Positions 39,701 through 50,651 of a DNA stretch of 64,000 nt are shown here, one piece after another; the first letter of the stretch is position 1, and each line of letters begins with the position of its first letter. Both the position numbers and the translations under genes were made by a program. The DNA comes from Owenia fusiformis (taxonomy: Eukaryota; Annelida; Polychaeta; Sabellida; Oweniidae). The DNA lies in NCBI GenBank assembly GCA_903813345.2, contig CAIIXF020000004.1, forward strand, positions 12,052,196-12,116,195. Reading direction: 5' to 3'. Below the pieces are notes generated by a model. The model ran no database searches. It worked only from the letters and a program-made list of their open reading frames with translations, and was not told where the DNA came from.

Positions 39701-42416
39701 GATATAAACGACAATGACGATCCTGCACATATGATATATATTTTAAAAAAACTAGCAATAAAGCAAACTCTAAGTGTAAACCTGTCTTACGAAAAGTAGA
39801 CCCTGTATATCCCAAAGCCATGATCTAACCTAAAAAATGTCTAACATCCCCTTCCCACTCCTATTGTTCGCAACTACGTATGCTACTGTATGAACCTCAA
39901 TAATTAACATGTAAATCAAGTATTGAAGCCCTAGACTCTATGAATTGTGTATAGTTCAAACCACGCATGTCTTGTATCAAGACTATGAATGAAGGCGGCA
40001 GACATGAGTGCATTAAAGTTTTCAGAATTAATTTTGTCATATGACTTTTTAACTTTAAAGGTCATAGCAGGTCAACCTGAAGTCGGATCGCACCTTTTCT
40101 GTTGACGTATTTTTGGGACACTATCTCAAAATCCCTAGTCTCTTATAGCAGACGTACAAAATAGAGAATTTTATTGAAAACTTGCACCTCGATTGACAAA
40201 AGAAACAAAGCTGATTACATTCCAGTGGATAATATTGCATAATATTGTAGTTACAAACAGCAAGCTGTTATAAAATTAAGAATGGAGATTATTTGAAATG
40301 TTATAAAATGTTGTTCCTGGTAGGATGAAAGATAAACCTTGCCTGACAATGAGTTAACTATTATGAACATGTTCTATTTATGTTTCTGATTCTTCTCATG
40401 TGTTTTAGGCCAATGGGGGACACCCACTGTAAGCTTAGCAAGCTATGTCGGTATGATGGCTGCAACTTTACAATCTATCATAGAATCTGTGGGTGACTAC
40501 TACGCATGCGCAAGAGTCTGCGCAGTATGCCCTCCACCGGCACATGCTGTTAATAGGGGTATTGCAATGGAGGGATTGTCTAGCATCATATGTGGCGCAT
40601 ATGGTTCTGGCGGAGCAACTACATCATACAGTCAAGACATTGGAGCCATTGGCTTTACAAGGGTATGTCACAACAGCCGTTGCGCATGCGTATCAAGTAG
40701 GACATCTCGATTTGCTGGCACAGAGTTTGGCGATTTTTGAATGTTCATAACTTAAAACGTGAAACTCCCTAAAGTTACGTCCGAAGGATAAATCATTGAA
40801 TAACCCATACTGATGGAGCTTCAATGTGATAGTCGAATGTCATATCAAAAGCATAGATCGTATAAGAATGGGTCTTGGATCATAAATGTTAATAGTTAAG
40901 ATTTACTCTCGTATGGAAAGAATACGCCTCGGTAGGCCTTAAATCATAAAGCAATGTTAATAGTTAAAATTAACTGTCATATGAAAAGAATAAGCCTAAA
41001 GAGGATATTCCTTTAAACAAAAAGTAATGTTAACTAATTGTGTTTCTTTAACTTTCATATTTTAAAATAGGCCTTGAAACATAAGTAATGTCATCTTAAA
41101 ATCTTGAAATAACATCAAACATTATATTACTATATTTGTAAAATTTTGAAGGTAGCAAGTAGACTGACCTTCCAAATGGCGGGATTGATATTCATTCTTT
41201 GTGGCATATTCGGCAAATTCGGGGCTGTTCTTACTATGATGCCGGACCCTGTGGTTGGAGGTATAGTGACCGTTAGTTTTGGAATGGTCATATCGGTGGG
41301 CCTCTCTAATCTCCAGTTTGTCCAGCTGAATTCGACACGGAACCAGTGTATTCTTGGGTTGTCTTTTATGATGGGAATTGTTATACCTCGTTGGTTATAC
41401 CAGTCACCAGGTGCCATTCGAACAGGTATATTCGTTTCTTGTGATGCTGGTTTCTGAAATATGAGGCGGTGTTAGTCACTTTTTTCTACATAAGACTATA
41501 GTTTGGGATACTGCTGATTTGTATCCATAAAAACTATATAGCATATTGCATTATTGCTTTTTGTATATCAATCACTTATGGTAACTATGTAGATATGCCT
41601 AGTATGGCACGAGTATTCCTTTGGAATACGAGGTTGATTCAATGTCATACAAATTCTCTCTTTTCTATAATGCAGTATATTTATAAATTAATGAATTTAA
41701 AGTGTTCTGATATTATCTGTATAATACTGGTCAAATATAACGTTAGGCCCATATCCTGGTGCCTTTAATCATTGACAATTATGATTAATAGTTCCAAACT
41801 CGCTGGTTTTATCTTATCCTGATAGTTTCCTTTTAAGGCAACACCGAACTGGATCAAGCATTGTTGGTTTTGCTCAAAACGGCTATGTTTGTCGGTGGTG
41901 TAACTGGCTTTATTTTGGATAACATTGTTCCAGGTAATGTTGAATATTCAGGTCTGCGTCACTTAAAATGGATATGATAAATGTCTGATTAGAACGGAAA
42001 TTAATCATCATTTTATGATATTTAGTATTTGTAATTATGTGCATTGGATTATATACTTCGTCAGATAGCAAGACATCATATTTGATTTTTGCACAATATG
42101 AGTACTAGTATCATTATAAATAGGCCAAAATTCAATACTCTACCATTTTTAGTATGGTAAAGTAAGCATATTTGATAATGTTTCAAAACGATTTTAAGGA
42201 TCTGAAGAGGAACGAGGTATAAGAGGCTGGAGGGAACATACTATTGCTGAGGACGGGGTAAATGTGATGGACAAAACGATTGAGGTATATGACCTTCCTT
42301 GGATAACCCCATTCTTGAAGAGACATGCACCAAGGTGGATACCATTTTTGCCATCATTTGGAGGATATCCAACCTGTCGAAGATGTAGAAGAAAAGCAAA
42401 TACAAGACTCTGTTGA
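36541..42416 (+). CDS. SLC23-type nucleobase/ascorbate transporter, 11 exons
   Basis: Exons: 36541-36786, 37136-37299, 37774-37883, 38082-38221, 38461-38642, 38973-39093, 39486-39642, 40409-40662, 41152-41425, 41838-41933, 42199-42416. They sum to 1962 nt (653 residues plus stop), all in phase with GT-AG ends. Family landmarks: IYGIEDKTP before TM1; [37 protein letters not shown] with the key Glu; [10 protein letters not shown]; the NAT signature [11 protein letters not shown] (448-458); [17 protein letters not shown]. It should be a plasma-membrane carrier with about 12-14 helices for ascorbate or nucleobases. Five N-glycosylation sequons lie in the loop at about 164-195. Two signature positions differ: Gln83 replaces the TM1 His of the QH motif, and Asp450 replaces the motif Asn. 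An earlier in-frame Met at 36505 has a weaker context. It starts 490 bp after the subtilase stop. Confidence 0.93.
37136..37299 (+). CDS. SLC23-type exon 2, TM1-TM2
   Basis: Residues 83-136: [17 protein letters not shown] and TFLQSTFGV. The first residue is Gln where nearly all relatives have His (QH). Donor GTAAAA; the nearer GTAAGG would break the RLP motif with exon 3. Confidence 0.9.
37684..37750 (-). repeat. tRNA-like SINE relic
   Basis: The - strand reads AAAGCACTTGCCCAG..AAGCGAGGGGTCGAG then GGTTCGATATCC, resembling the anticodon and T-arm half of a tRNA with B box. The A-box half is missing. It sits in intron 2 of the transporter. Confidence 0.45.
37774..37883 (+). CDS. SLC23-type exon 3
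   Basis: Residues 137-173: [20 protein letters not shown] then [14 protein letters not shown], aligning with RLPLFQASAFAFLVP...LERWKCP in mammalian relatives. Acceptor ATTCTAG, donor GTAGTG. Confidence 0.9.
38082..38221 (+). CDS. SLC23-type exon 4, glycosylated loop
   Basis: Residues 174-220. Sequons NIT, NMT, NAT and NVT lie in a Met/Asn/Thr-rich loop, ending WKARIRE as in relatives. Donor GTGACT. Confidence 0.88.
38461..38642 (+). CDS. SLC23-type exon 5
   Basis: Residues 221-280: [20 protein letters not shown] and [16 protein letters not shown], a highly conserved helix pair in the family. Donor GTAAGA. Confidence 0.93.
38973..39093 (+). CDS. SLC23-type exon 6
   Basis: Residues 281-321: [20 protein letters not shown], then LNIFKTLS. 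Acceptor TTTTTCAG; an upstream AG at 38904 would run into a stop, so this one is chosen. Confidence 0.9.
39486..39642 (+). CDS. SLC23-type exon 7
   Basis: Residues 322-373: [40 protein letters not shown]. It matches WL.CY.LT...P, ARTD and APW...PYP of relatives. Donor GTATAA. Confidence 0.92.
40409..40662 (+). CDS. SLC23-type exon 8, substrate-site helices and NAT signature
   Basis: Residues 374-458. [11 protein letters not shown] carries the Glu of the substrate site; [19 protein letters not shown] and [11 protein letters not shown] follow. Asp450 stands where the family signature has Asn. Donor GTATGT. Confidence 0.93.
41152..41425 (+). CDS. SLC23-type exon 9
   Basis: Residues 459-549: [49 protein letters not shown] and PGAIRT, all close to family consensus. 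Acceptor TTTTGAAG is weak in pyrimidines. Confidence 0.92.
41838..41933 (+). CDS. SLC23-type exon 10
   Basis: Residues 550-581: [20 protein letters not shown] then FILDNIVPG, the last membrane helix. Donor GTAATG. Confidence 0.92.
42199..42416 (+). CDS. SLC23-type exon 11 and stop
   Basis: Residues 582-653: [11 protein letters not shown] as in relatives (GSPEERGL..W), then a cytosolic tail with YDLP...PFLKR and a Cys/Arg-rich end. TGA at 42414. Confidence 0.92.
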
Positions 42417-42419
42417 AAC

Positions 42420-43035
42420 AATGATATCACCATGTGTTGTTACGTGATATTACCATAAGTTGTCACGTGATGTTAATGTGTGTTGCCACGTGATATTGGA
42501 GAGGTTAAGCTTTGCATATATAATCGAAACTGAACCTGTACGTATCACTCGACCATATAGAAATTCACGTAGCCTTCTCATATAAATAGCCGTTCAAATC
42601 CAGTGTTTGTTTAGACTACACCATAGCGTGTAATGATTCTATAGTATGTCATTGATGCGGTTTTATAGCTGGTTTTCTAATACATATTTTAAACGAGCTC
42701 GTTTCGTAAGATTTTTGGCGCTAAATCATGCATGACATACATCATTGTGTTCAGCAAGAATTCAACTGTGCATCGAAATCAAAATTGACAGCATAGTGTT
42801 CAATAGACACGAGTAAAATGGTTCCCGTTGACCAAACGTCAAATATTCAAATCTCCCGTTCTAAACCCGAAACTCTGAAGCTGAAAGAGTATCTGAAGTA
42901 GACTAAGCGCGCATAAAACTATGAGCGCTCGATACATTCCTTTGTTAATTTTTGTACTTTGCGTTCACGGTTACGTTGTGAAAAACATCGTTAGCTTAAC
43001 CTCTCCACTACCATGTGTTGTCACGTTAATGTCGT
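42420..43035. repeat. CACGTG minisatellite with an inserted MITE
   Basis: Four degenerate units of about 24 bp (ACCATGTGTTGTCACGTGAT) start within ten bases of the transporter stop, at 42428, 42452, 42475 and again at 43010. The series is broken by a 511-bp inverted-repeat insert, 42497-43007, with ends TGGAGAGGTTAAGCT. The first units would lie in the 3' UTR. 43036-43659 has no recognised feature. Confidence 0.65.
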
Positions 43036-43659
43036 TTCAGCATGCAGACATTTGTAGCATTGTCCATTTTATGATATTTTACATTGAACAATCCTAATTT
43101 ATCGCATTCTTCTCTTTGTAACGGGTCTTTTTGATAGACTTTTAATATTCACTGTTTGTGTCAACTACAATGTATGTAATCTTGTTGTATCTGTCTCCGA
43201 CTATTCAATACTGCGTGTTTACTTTTTATTTTAAACAATCCTCACTTTTCCATGCTGTGTTCAATTCATTTTTCAGGTCATGCCAATTAATTCGAGTTGG
43301 CTGGTCACGTTATGCAATTGAGATTTTGTACAGAATTTCACATATACGTTTATTTTATTTTGACATATACTTTCGTATGTTACATTAATCTTGAATGTTT
43401 ATTTCATTATTGCCACCCCAGGCCTAACAGAAAATAACAACACTTGAATTATTGCTTCGTTTTTTTGTTTGTTTACATACCTTCCAATTTTGGTTATGCC
43501 ATTTCTATCAGCCTTTGATAATTTGCATCATATCGTTAAAGGTAAAAACACTAACATAAGAAACTCCATGATAAATTATCATCACATGTTATTTAAGAAT
43601 AACTGATTCAAACAAAATGTCTCATTCGTACGATAATGTAATAGAAACCCTCGTCACAA

Positions 43660-44020
43660 TAATCAAGATGCGAGTAGATAGTTACCATTTTCACCACCAG
43701 GTGGCTGATCTAGGGTAAATAATATTGCAGGATATTAGAAAATTCCCTTTAACTTAATTTTTCATTAGTTTTAGTGGTTTAATTTTTTTATTACCCTTAT
43801 GTATCTGAGAGTTGTACAAATTTAGAAATATCTGGAAAAAGAAAATATTATCTGACCAATTAAGAAAATTTATTTTTTGGGGTTTTATAACAAAGTTGAT
43901 AAACGCTTTTAAAACCACATTTATAGATGTTATTTACATGTAGATTTCAGATATGATCGTGAATTTTTAATTTCTAATGACCTAAATCAAAATTATTCCT
44001 ACTCGCCTCTATTGGATTTC
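43660..44020. mobile_element. Third copy of the AGATGCGAGTAG-ended element
   Basis: Begins AAGATGCGAGTAGATAG and ends CTCGCCTCTATTGG; aligns with 24629-25065 in the same orientation, more diverged. 44021-45730 is repeat-like AT-rich sequence with C-runs near 44093 and 45641, but no gene I can support. Confidence 0.7.
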
Positions 44021-45732
44021 AATTATTATCTTACAGATTGTAAAAATATATATTAACCCTAATGTGTACAACGTATTTTTCATAACACAAATGACCCCCC
44101 CCCCCCTCTGGCGTTTCAAAAGTTGAAGAGGTACAGTTAAAAGTAAGGTACCTGTACCATATTGCAGGTCATTCTCGGGGGAGGTGTATTGAAATCTCAA
44201 AAAAAGTAGGTCAAAAGTAGGTCAAAGTAACATAGGGGTGTGCCTTTTTCGCGTATTTTTTACTTTTTCAGTCAAACGCCGTTTTTTACCGTTTTTACGC
44301 ACATTTTATCAAGTCTGACGCAGAATTGACGTCTTATCGCGTTTTTTTGACGCACTTTGATCCCCAGATAGACTAACGCTATTTTAATACTTAAATCATG
44401 GCCAAAGTCACTTACAAATCGTAGAAATTCAGTAAAAAAAGATCGCTAAGAAATGTTAGAATTGACGAAGTTATAAAAATATGAAAATTAAAAAACATAT
44501 AATACTGATCAAAGCTCCCAACATGAGAAAAAATATTATTCGTTACCAAACTTCCAGTATAATATATTATAGAAGATAGATGGTGCTGACTTTTACTTTG
44601 CATTTTGTCATCATAAAAACAATGTTTTCGCTAGAAGAGCAGGTTGCCTGGATTTGCAGCGTTCCAGTTTGATAAAACATGAAGACTCTTTGCAGCACAT
44701 TTAATTTCGTACTCTTGATTATCCAAAATGACGCTTAATTATCATAATTCAATTTGACCCAAATTTTCCAAGTTTGACCCACTTTTTTGATTGAACTGGA
44801 TCATGTGACCCACAAAATGTTGAGGGTACCGCCAGTACTGATCTACCTTTTTAGGACAAAAAACCGTGGGTGAATACCTTTCCTAGATCCAGAAATAGGT
44901 AATTTGGTCGAAAACTTGACGAAATGAAATATCGAAAAATGGGAGGCAAATCACAGCCCAGGACCTAAAATACCGAATAAATAATATTTTTTTAATAATG
45001 AACTCCTAGGACATATCCCTGGTTATAATATAATGTAAACATTTTGGATATTTGAGCCAGAAGTTGCCGCATTGACATATTTTCATGGTTTATTTTGCTA
45101 TGTTTATACTGGTACATAATCAAAATATTACAAACAATCGTATGTTTGGCTCTACTGATTTATGAAAAATATTTTAAAATAAATAAAGCCACTCGAGATG
45201 GCAGAAAAAAGATTTTCTCAAAAGCTAGAGCTTCAAATACAATTTACTCTTACCCACTTGTTTGTTACATAGTTTAAATAATTGTGTAATATTTTGATGA
45301 ATATATACTCTCAATTTTGTAAATTATATGCATATTAAGATTGAAAATGACTAAAAATAGCGAAATGGAAATATCTTGGGGTAGGGGAGACAAAAATATT
45401 ATTTCTACAAAACAAATAAAGATATGGCTATATTGTTTTGCAGAATCTGACAAACATGTTCAAGACCTCCCAGAAAACAATTCATGGATATATGATCACT
45501 AGTTTTTGAAAAATCATTTTTTTCTCACATTATCACCTCGATTTTTGCATCAAAATGATCTTTTATCTGTAACTGTAGGTACTACGGTTATAAAAAAAGT
45601 GTTTGTTGGCAGAGAAGTACCGGGGGAAAATCCGATACACCACCCCCCCCCCCAAAAAAAAAGAAGAAAAACCTCATCGATGTTTTCTTTAATATTATTT
45701 AAAACTAAACCACCTATACAATGTTCAATACC

Positions 45733-45744
45733 TTTATTTTTATT
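45733..45744 (-). terminator. Tandem AATAAA poly(A) signals
   Basis: The - strand reads AATAAAAATAAA about 50 bases after the stop of the cysteine-rich gene, the expected place for 3' end formation. Confidence 0.6.
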
Positions 45745-45793
45745 CAAGTTATAGTGAATACTAGATAATCTAGTTGTATTTTCGAATAATTTT

Positions 45794-45925
45794 CTATAAC
45801 AACCCGAGTAGATTTGATAAATTGAATGGGGCTATGGATTCAAGACAATTGAGGAGGGCATCCGTAGAGCTGCACTGTTCTCTCTCTACCGGATTGCCAC
45901 TACCATCCCACAATGTGTCACAAAC
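45794..45925 (-). CDS. Cysteine-rich gene exon 5 and stop
   Basis: Residues 149-191: VCDTLWDGSGNPVEREQC, DALLNCLES, ending NLSNLLGLL and TAG. Acceptor TTGTTCTAG. Confidence 0.8.
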   Translation of the reverse strand, partial: VCDTLWDGSGNPVEREQCSSTDALLNCLESIAPFNLSNLLGLL

Positions 45926-48900
45926 CTAGAACAAAGAAAAAATGTGCCATCAATAAAATGCCAATTACTCGTAAATTGTTCAAGATGTTGCCTTGGTGAT
46001 TTGCAATTTTTGGTCATTGATGCTAATAATGTTTCCGGGTAAAAATAGTACTTCAGTGCGTTGATTTAATTATCCATATGGTAATTTTATAATTTCAAAA
46101 GTGGTTGACGCATGCGCATAACCATGTTTCCGGGCAGAGATGGCACTTACAGTTCGTTGAACTGCTTCTTTGAAGTCAGCCTCCAGCATACAAGGTTCAC
46201 CATCACAGGCTACAACAGATAACATAAAATACAACGGGAAGTGAAGCATAAAACTCATACGGCACATTTTAACTAAACTTTAGGCACATGAATTAGTTAT
46301 TTCAAAAATTGTGTATTTCAGTAGTATGTAGTGCTTTGATTAACAAACATATAGGCATAACTCAAGAAAAAACACTTGGACTGCAATGTTTACGAGATCA
46401 TTCTTCAAAAAGTGTTAGTTCTACCTTTGCACGAGATGCGCAGCATCAAGTTTGAAGTCTATAAAATAATGCCCGAGTTCTAATGAACTTTTGTCAATGG
46501 TCAATTCGGCAAAACATAAATTTAAATTACTATAGAGTTAAGTTGTCATATTGAGAACAATTTAATGGGTGACCTTGGGTGGATTATTGGTTATATGATG
46601 CAGTGCAGTTATGAAATACTGTGTTCTGATTGGCTGGAATCGGACACACCTTGTCTAGCTATGATTGAAAGTAACATCAAGTATGTAGAGTACTTATCCA
46701 ATAAGCTAGCATACTGATATTACGTTGGACACTGTTCAGCTATTTCAAGAAATTATTTTGATAGCTCCATACGCAGAATGGATTATTTGTGAAATTTCAA
46801 AACCTATATAAAATTATTTAGATTCAGATTCAGATATTTATTACTATTTTGAAGAACGTACATGACATTCAATACAACATGGCGCTCTCAAAACCATATA
46901 TGTTTATTCTACTTACTACTTTTTGCGTATTCATCAAATATCGCTAGGACATCATTCAGATCTATTCGACTTGGGTTATGCCCTGGCGCCTGTGAGTAAC
47001 TGGCAAATCTTTGGCAAATCTGTTCAGATTTAGGTCGGGTCAGACAAGAACAGTTATACGTGCCGAGTTGTCCAATCATACAGCTGTTTATTGAAACAAA
47101 ACATTCCCGATTTTCTGGAGGACCAGTGCATTCTCCAAAGGCTAAAGTAATGATTAAATGACATATATAAAAATGAAAAAGCGATTAAATTTCAATCGCT
47201 GATAAGAATATGTAGGAAACCCTGGCGTCCTCCATAAGGGTACTTTGGGAAGTTAAGCTATACGTTTTAAGAAAGCCTGTAAATGAAAATGTAGTATTTT
47301 GACTCTCGGGATTTATTTTCTCTTTAAATTGTTTTTCCAACTATTTTTAACTAAAACATACGGTAATGATATAGAGGTATATCCAGAATTATGGCAATGT
47401 CTATACTTTCTATACATTGTCTATACTTTCTATACTTTCGATCTCCTTTTTCATACTATCTGCCTTCGACGTTTCTATACTTTCTATACTTTCGAACTGC
47501 TTTTTCATACCAACTGCCTTTGACAAATCAGATGTCTATAGTTTCTATACTTTCGAAATGCCCTTTCATACTAACTGCCTTTGACAAAGAAGATGTCTAT
47601 AGTTTCTATACTTTCTATACTTTCGATCTGCTTTTTCCTATAACTGTCTTAGACAAATCAGATGTCTATAGTTTCTATACTTTCTATACTTTCTATCTGC
47701 TATTTCCCAGAACTGTCTTCGACATATCAGATGTCTATACTTTCAATACTTTCTATACTTTCGATCTGCTTTTTCCAATAACTGTCTTCGACAAATCAGA
47801 TGTCTACAGTTTCTACAGTTTCTATACTTTCTATACTTTCTATCTGCTTTTCACAAAACTGTCTTTGACAAATTAGATGTCTATAGTTTCTATACTTTCT
47901 GCTATTTCCCAGAACTGTATTCGACATATCAGATGCATTCGATCTGCTTTTTCCCTGAAATGTCTTCTGAAATGTAGTTTCTATACTTTCTATACTTTCG
48001 ATCTGCTTTTCCCCATAACTGTCTTCGACAAATCAGATGTCTATAGTTTCTATACTTTCTATACTTTCGATCTGCTTTTCCCCATAACTGTCTTCGACAA
48101 ATCAGATGTCTATAGTTTCTATACTTTCTATACTTTCGATCTGCTTTTCCCCATAACTGTCTTCGACAAATCAAATGTCTATAGTTTCTATACTTTCGAT
48201 CTGCTTTTCCCCATAACTGTCTTCGACAAATCAGATGTCTATAGTTTCTATACTTTCGATCTGCTTTTCCCCATAACTGTCTTCGACAAATAAGATGTCT
48301 ATAGTTTCTATACTTTCTATACTTTCGATCTGCTTTTCCCATAACTGTCTTCGACAAATCAGATGTCTATAGTTTCTATACTTTTTATACTTTTTATCTG
48401 CTTTTCACAAAACTGTCTTTGACAAATCAGATGTCTATAGTTTCTATACTTTCGATCTGCTTTTCCCCGTAACTGTCTTCGACAAATCAGATGTCTATAG
48501 TTTCTATACTTTCTATACTTTCGATCTGCTTTTCCCCATAACTGTCTTCGACAAATCAGATGTCTATAGTTTCTATACTTTCGATCTGCTTTTCCCCATA
48601 ACTGTCTTCGACAAATCAGATGTCTATAGTTTCTATACTTTCTATACTTTCGATCTGCTTTTCCCCATAACTGTCTTCGACAAATCAGATGTCTATAGTT
48701 TCTATACTTTTTATACTTTTTATCTGCTTTTCACAAAACTGTCTTTGACAAATCAGATGTCTATAGTTTCTATACTTTCGAACTGCTTTTTCATGGATAA
48801 TCTCTCTTTTCATACTATATGCTTTGGACAAATAAGATATCTACGTTTTCTATACTTTTGAACTGCTTTTTCAGACCAACTGCCTCAGACAAATCTATAT

Positions 48901-50651
48901 TTCTATATTTTCTAAAATCGAAAGTGACCAAGAAACTTATGACGTCGCATATTGTTTTACAATGTATAGAAAGTATCGAAAGTATAGAAAGTATAGACAT
49001 AGGGATTTCACCAAAATGTAAAGTATAGAAAGTATCGAAAGTATCGAAAGTATAGACATAGGGAATTCACCAAAATCAAAAGTATAGACAGTATAGAAAG
49101 TATAGACATGTATAGACTTTAGAGAGTCCAATCGTCTAAGACTAAAAAATGTATCATTTAAAAAAAGCAGTTCGAAAGTATAGAAAGTATAGAATATGCC
49201 ATAATTTTGGATATACATGATGATATAACTCATGAAGGATACAAACAACTATCAACTAAAATTAAATCTTAACATAAACATACATTCCACGACTGTTCTA
49301 AATCCATTGCTGACAAATTCTCTCGTAAATGTGTTGTTTCCTGGTTTTAATTCATACCATGTTGTGTCCTGAATATATGTGCAATTCCTACAAAATACGT
49401 AGTTAAAAGAAAACACGGAATCCATGTGAATAAATAATATGCATACTTTTATTTTATAGGTCGTTTTCACTGGTTTACACCAGCACAGGGTATGTACCAA
49501 ATTAAGCGTTACAGTTCAACACGGGGGTACGGTATAACGCATATTCAATTTCCTTGTGTTGTACCTTACCGTTCACGCGTTATGCCGTATACTACATTCG
49601 GAGTTTGTGTAGGTTTAATTATGAAATTCACCGCCAAGTTCACTGTCTAGGGTGTTGTTACAGACATTTACATATAAAAATTTCTAGGAGCTAGACCACA
49701 TCTTTCTGAAACGATGAAAACATCTGTTTGCTCACATTTCATCACAATAGTATAGTTTCTAAATAGCTAAATAAAGCTGAATAAAGCTGACATAATATAT
49801 GTCACCTTTGTTCATCTTGGGCCAACCTTCCATTGAGTTCTATGCTAAAAGCTTGCAATAGTCACTTAATTTGATGATTTATCAAAGAGTGTTAGTTAAA
49901 TTTGTCTGAAATTTGAATGACATACTATTAAATGACCCTGTCAATGAACATATTGTGATTAAACATGAAAATGTTGGTTGTCATACGATTAAACCATGGT
50001 TTTAAAGATTTTTAGCATAACATCAATGGAGATTTGGCCCAAGTTTTTTTTAAATGTCATGGAGAATGATTTAAATGACATAAATGTGTAAATCAAAGGT
50101 ATTATTGTAGGAAACATATCACTGAATTTAAATATGCTATTAAAAAGAAAGAAAAGTAAGTCATTAGAGGTAAAATGTGCAAATCTCTTAAAATCTCATG
50201 AAAAAACGAGAATTAGCGAGATTTCAAAATCATTTAGAAACTCCTCTATTGTATTGTACCGTACCCCGCGCGTTCAACGGTCCCGCTTAATTTGGTACGT
50301 ACCCTGTGATCAGTATGAGACTAAATAGAGTCCAACATGATGGACAAAATCCGTAAGATATTGATAAACCTTCGATTATATTGTATTTTGCCATAAACTA
50401 ACATAGTTCTGATTGTAACAATTACTGAGACGTCTCCAAAATTAGACTAACCTTTATAATAGGAATACTTCAATTCTAAATATAAGCTCGTTAGAAACAT
50501 TACCTCATCGCATATTAAAATCATGCATGTATCATAACAAAATTGGACTATTTTCTCTATGGTACAATATCCTCTTTAAAATTAGTTTTACTCACAACTG
50601 AGCACTGGCAGCTGCCACAAACAATCCAAATACGAGAACGTAAGTCAACAT
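45794..50651 (-). CDS. Secreted 12-cysteine glycoprotein of unknown family, 5 exons
   Basis: Exons in order: 50651-50596, 49387-49284, 47141-46917, 46209-46151, 45925-45794. They total 576 nt (191 residues plus stop), phases 2-1-1-0, all GT-AG. Residues 1-18 (MLTYVLVFGLFVAAASAQ) form a clear signal peptide. The mature part of about 173 residues has 12 cysteines, all outside the signal, which suggests six disulfides, and four N-glycosylation sequons (NCT, NNT, NCS, NLS). Spacing includes C-x6-C, NCSC and CDGEPC. No membrane segment or GPI signal is evident; the end is NLSNLLGLL. I do not recognise the family. A role outside the cell follows from the signal peptide only. AATAAA signals follow the stop. 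A pyrimidine-rich AG at 50664-50665 may mean an upstream noncoding exon. Confidence 0.82.
46151..46209 (-). CDS. Cysteine-rich gene exon 4
   Basis: Residues 129-148: TCDGEPCMLEADFKEAVQRT. Acceptor TGTTGTAG, donor GTAAGT. Confidence 0.8.
46917..47141 (-). CDS. Cysteine-rich gene exon 3
   Basis: Residues 54-128, six cysteines: GECTGPPENREC, NSCMIGQLGTYNCSC, EQICQRF, then a Cys-free acidic stretch IDLNDVLAIFDEY. Acceptor ACTTTAG, donor GTAAGT. Confidence 0.82.
47377..49216. mobile_element. Inverted-repeat element filled by a TATACTTTC minisatellite
   Basis: Ends GTATATCCAGAATTATGGCA (47377) and its near reverse complement ending 49216. The left 1.4 kb is a minisatellite of 60- or 69-bp units (starts 48040, 48109, 48178, 48238 and so on) containing one to three copies of the nonamer CTATACTTT, then CGATCTGCTTTTCC, CATAACTGTCTTCGAC and AAATCAGATGT. 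The right part (48960-49195) carries the nonamer inverted. Because unit lengths are multiples of three, long open frames appear on both strands, but they are not genes. Lies in intron 2 of the cysteine-rich gene. Confidence 0.85.
49284..49387 (-). CDS. Cysteine-rich gene exon 2
   Basis: Residues 19-53: LNCTYIQDTTWYELKPGNNT then FTREFVSNGFRTVVE. First Cys and two sequons. Acceptor TTTTGTAG, donor GTATGT. Confidence 0.82.
49484..50308. mobile_element. MITE with CACAGGGTAYGTACCAAATT ends
   Basis: About 55-bp inverted ends (49484-49540 and 50252-50308), both with ACCAAATTAAGCG and GGGGTACGGTA. Inside, 49837-50040 is itself partly palindromic (GGGCCAACCTTCCATTGAG and its inverse). It occupies most of intron 1 of the cysteine-rich gene. 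A lone end-like copy lies at 52191-52290. Confidence 0.8.
50596..50651 (-). CDS. Cysteine-rich gene exon 1, signal peptide
   Basis: Residues 1-18 plus two bases. Hydrophobic core VLVFGLFVAA and an ASA-Q cleavage site. Donor GTGAGT. Confidence 0.82.

Noticed and set aside
40493-40750. 85-codon + strand frame overlapping transporter exon 8
   Set aside because: Exon 8 in the other frame matches SLC23 motifs throughout; this one is a shadow.
47391-48357. Long open frames on both strands (161, 138 and 142 codons) in the minisatellite
   Set aside because: They exist because the 60/69-bp units are multiples of three and lack stops. No start context, no domain, and both strands are open equally.
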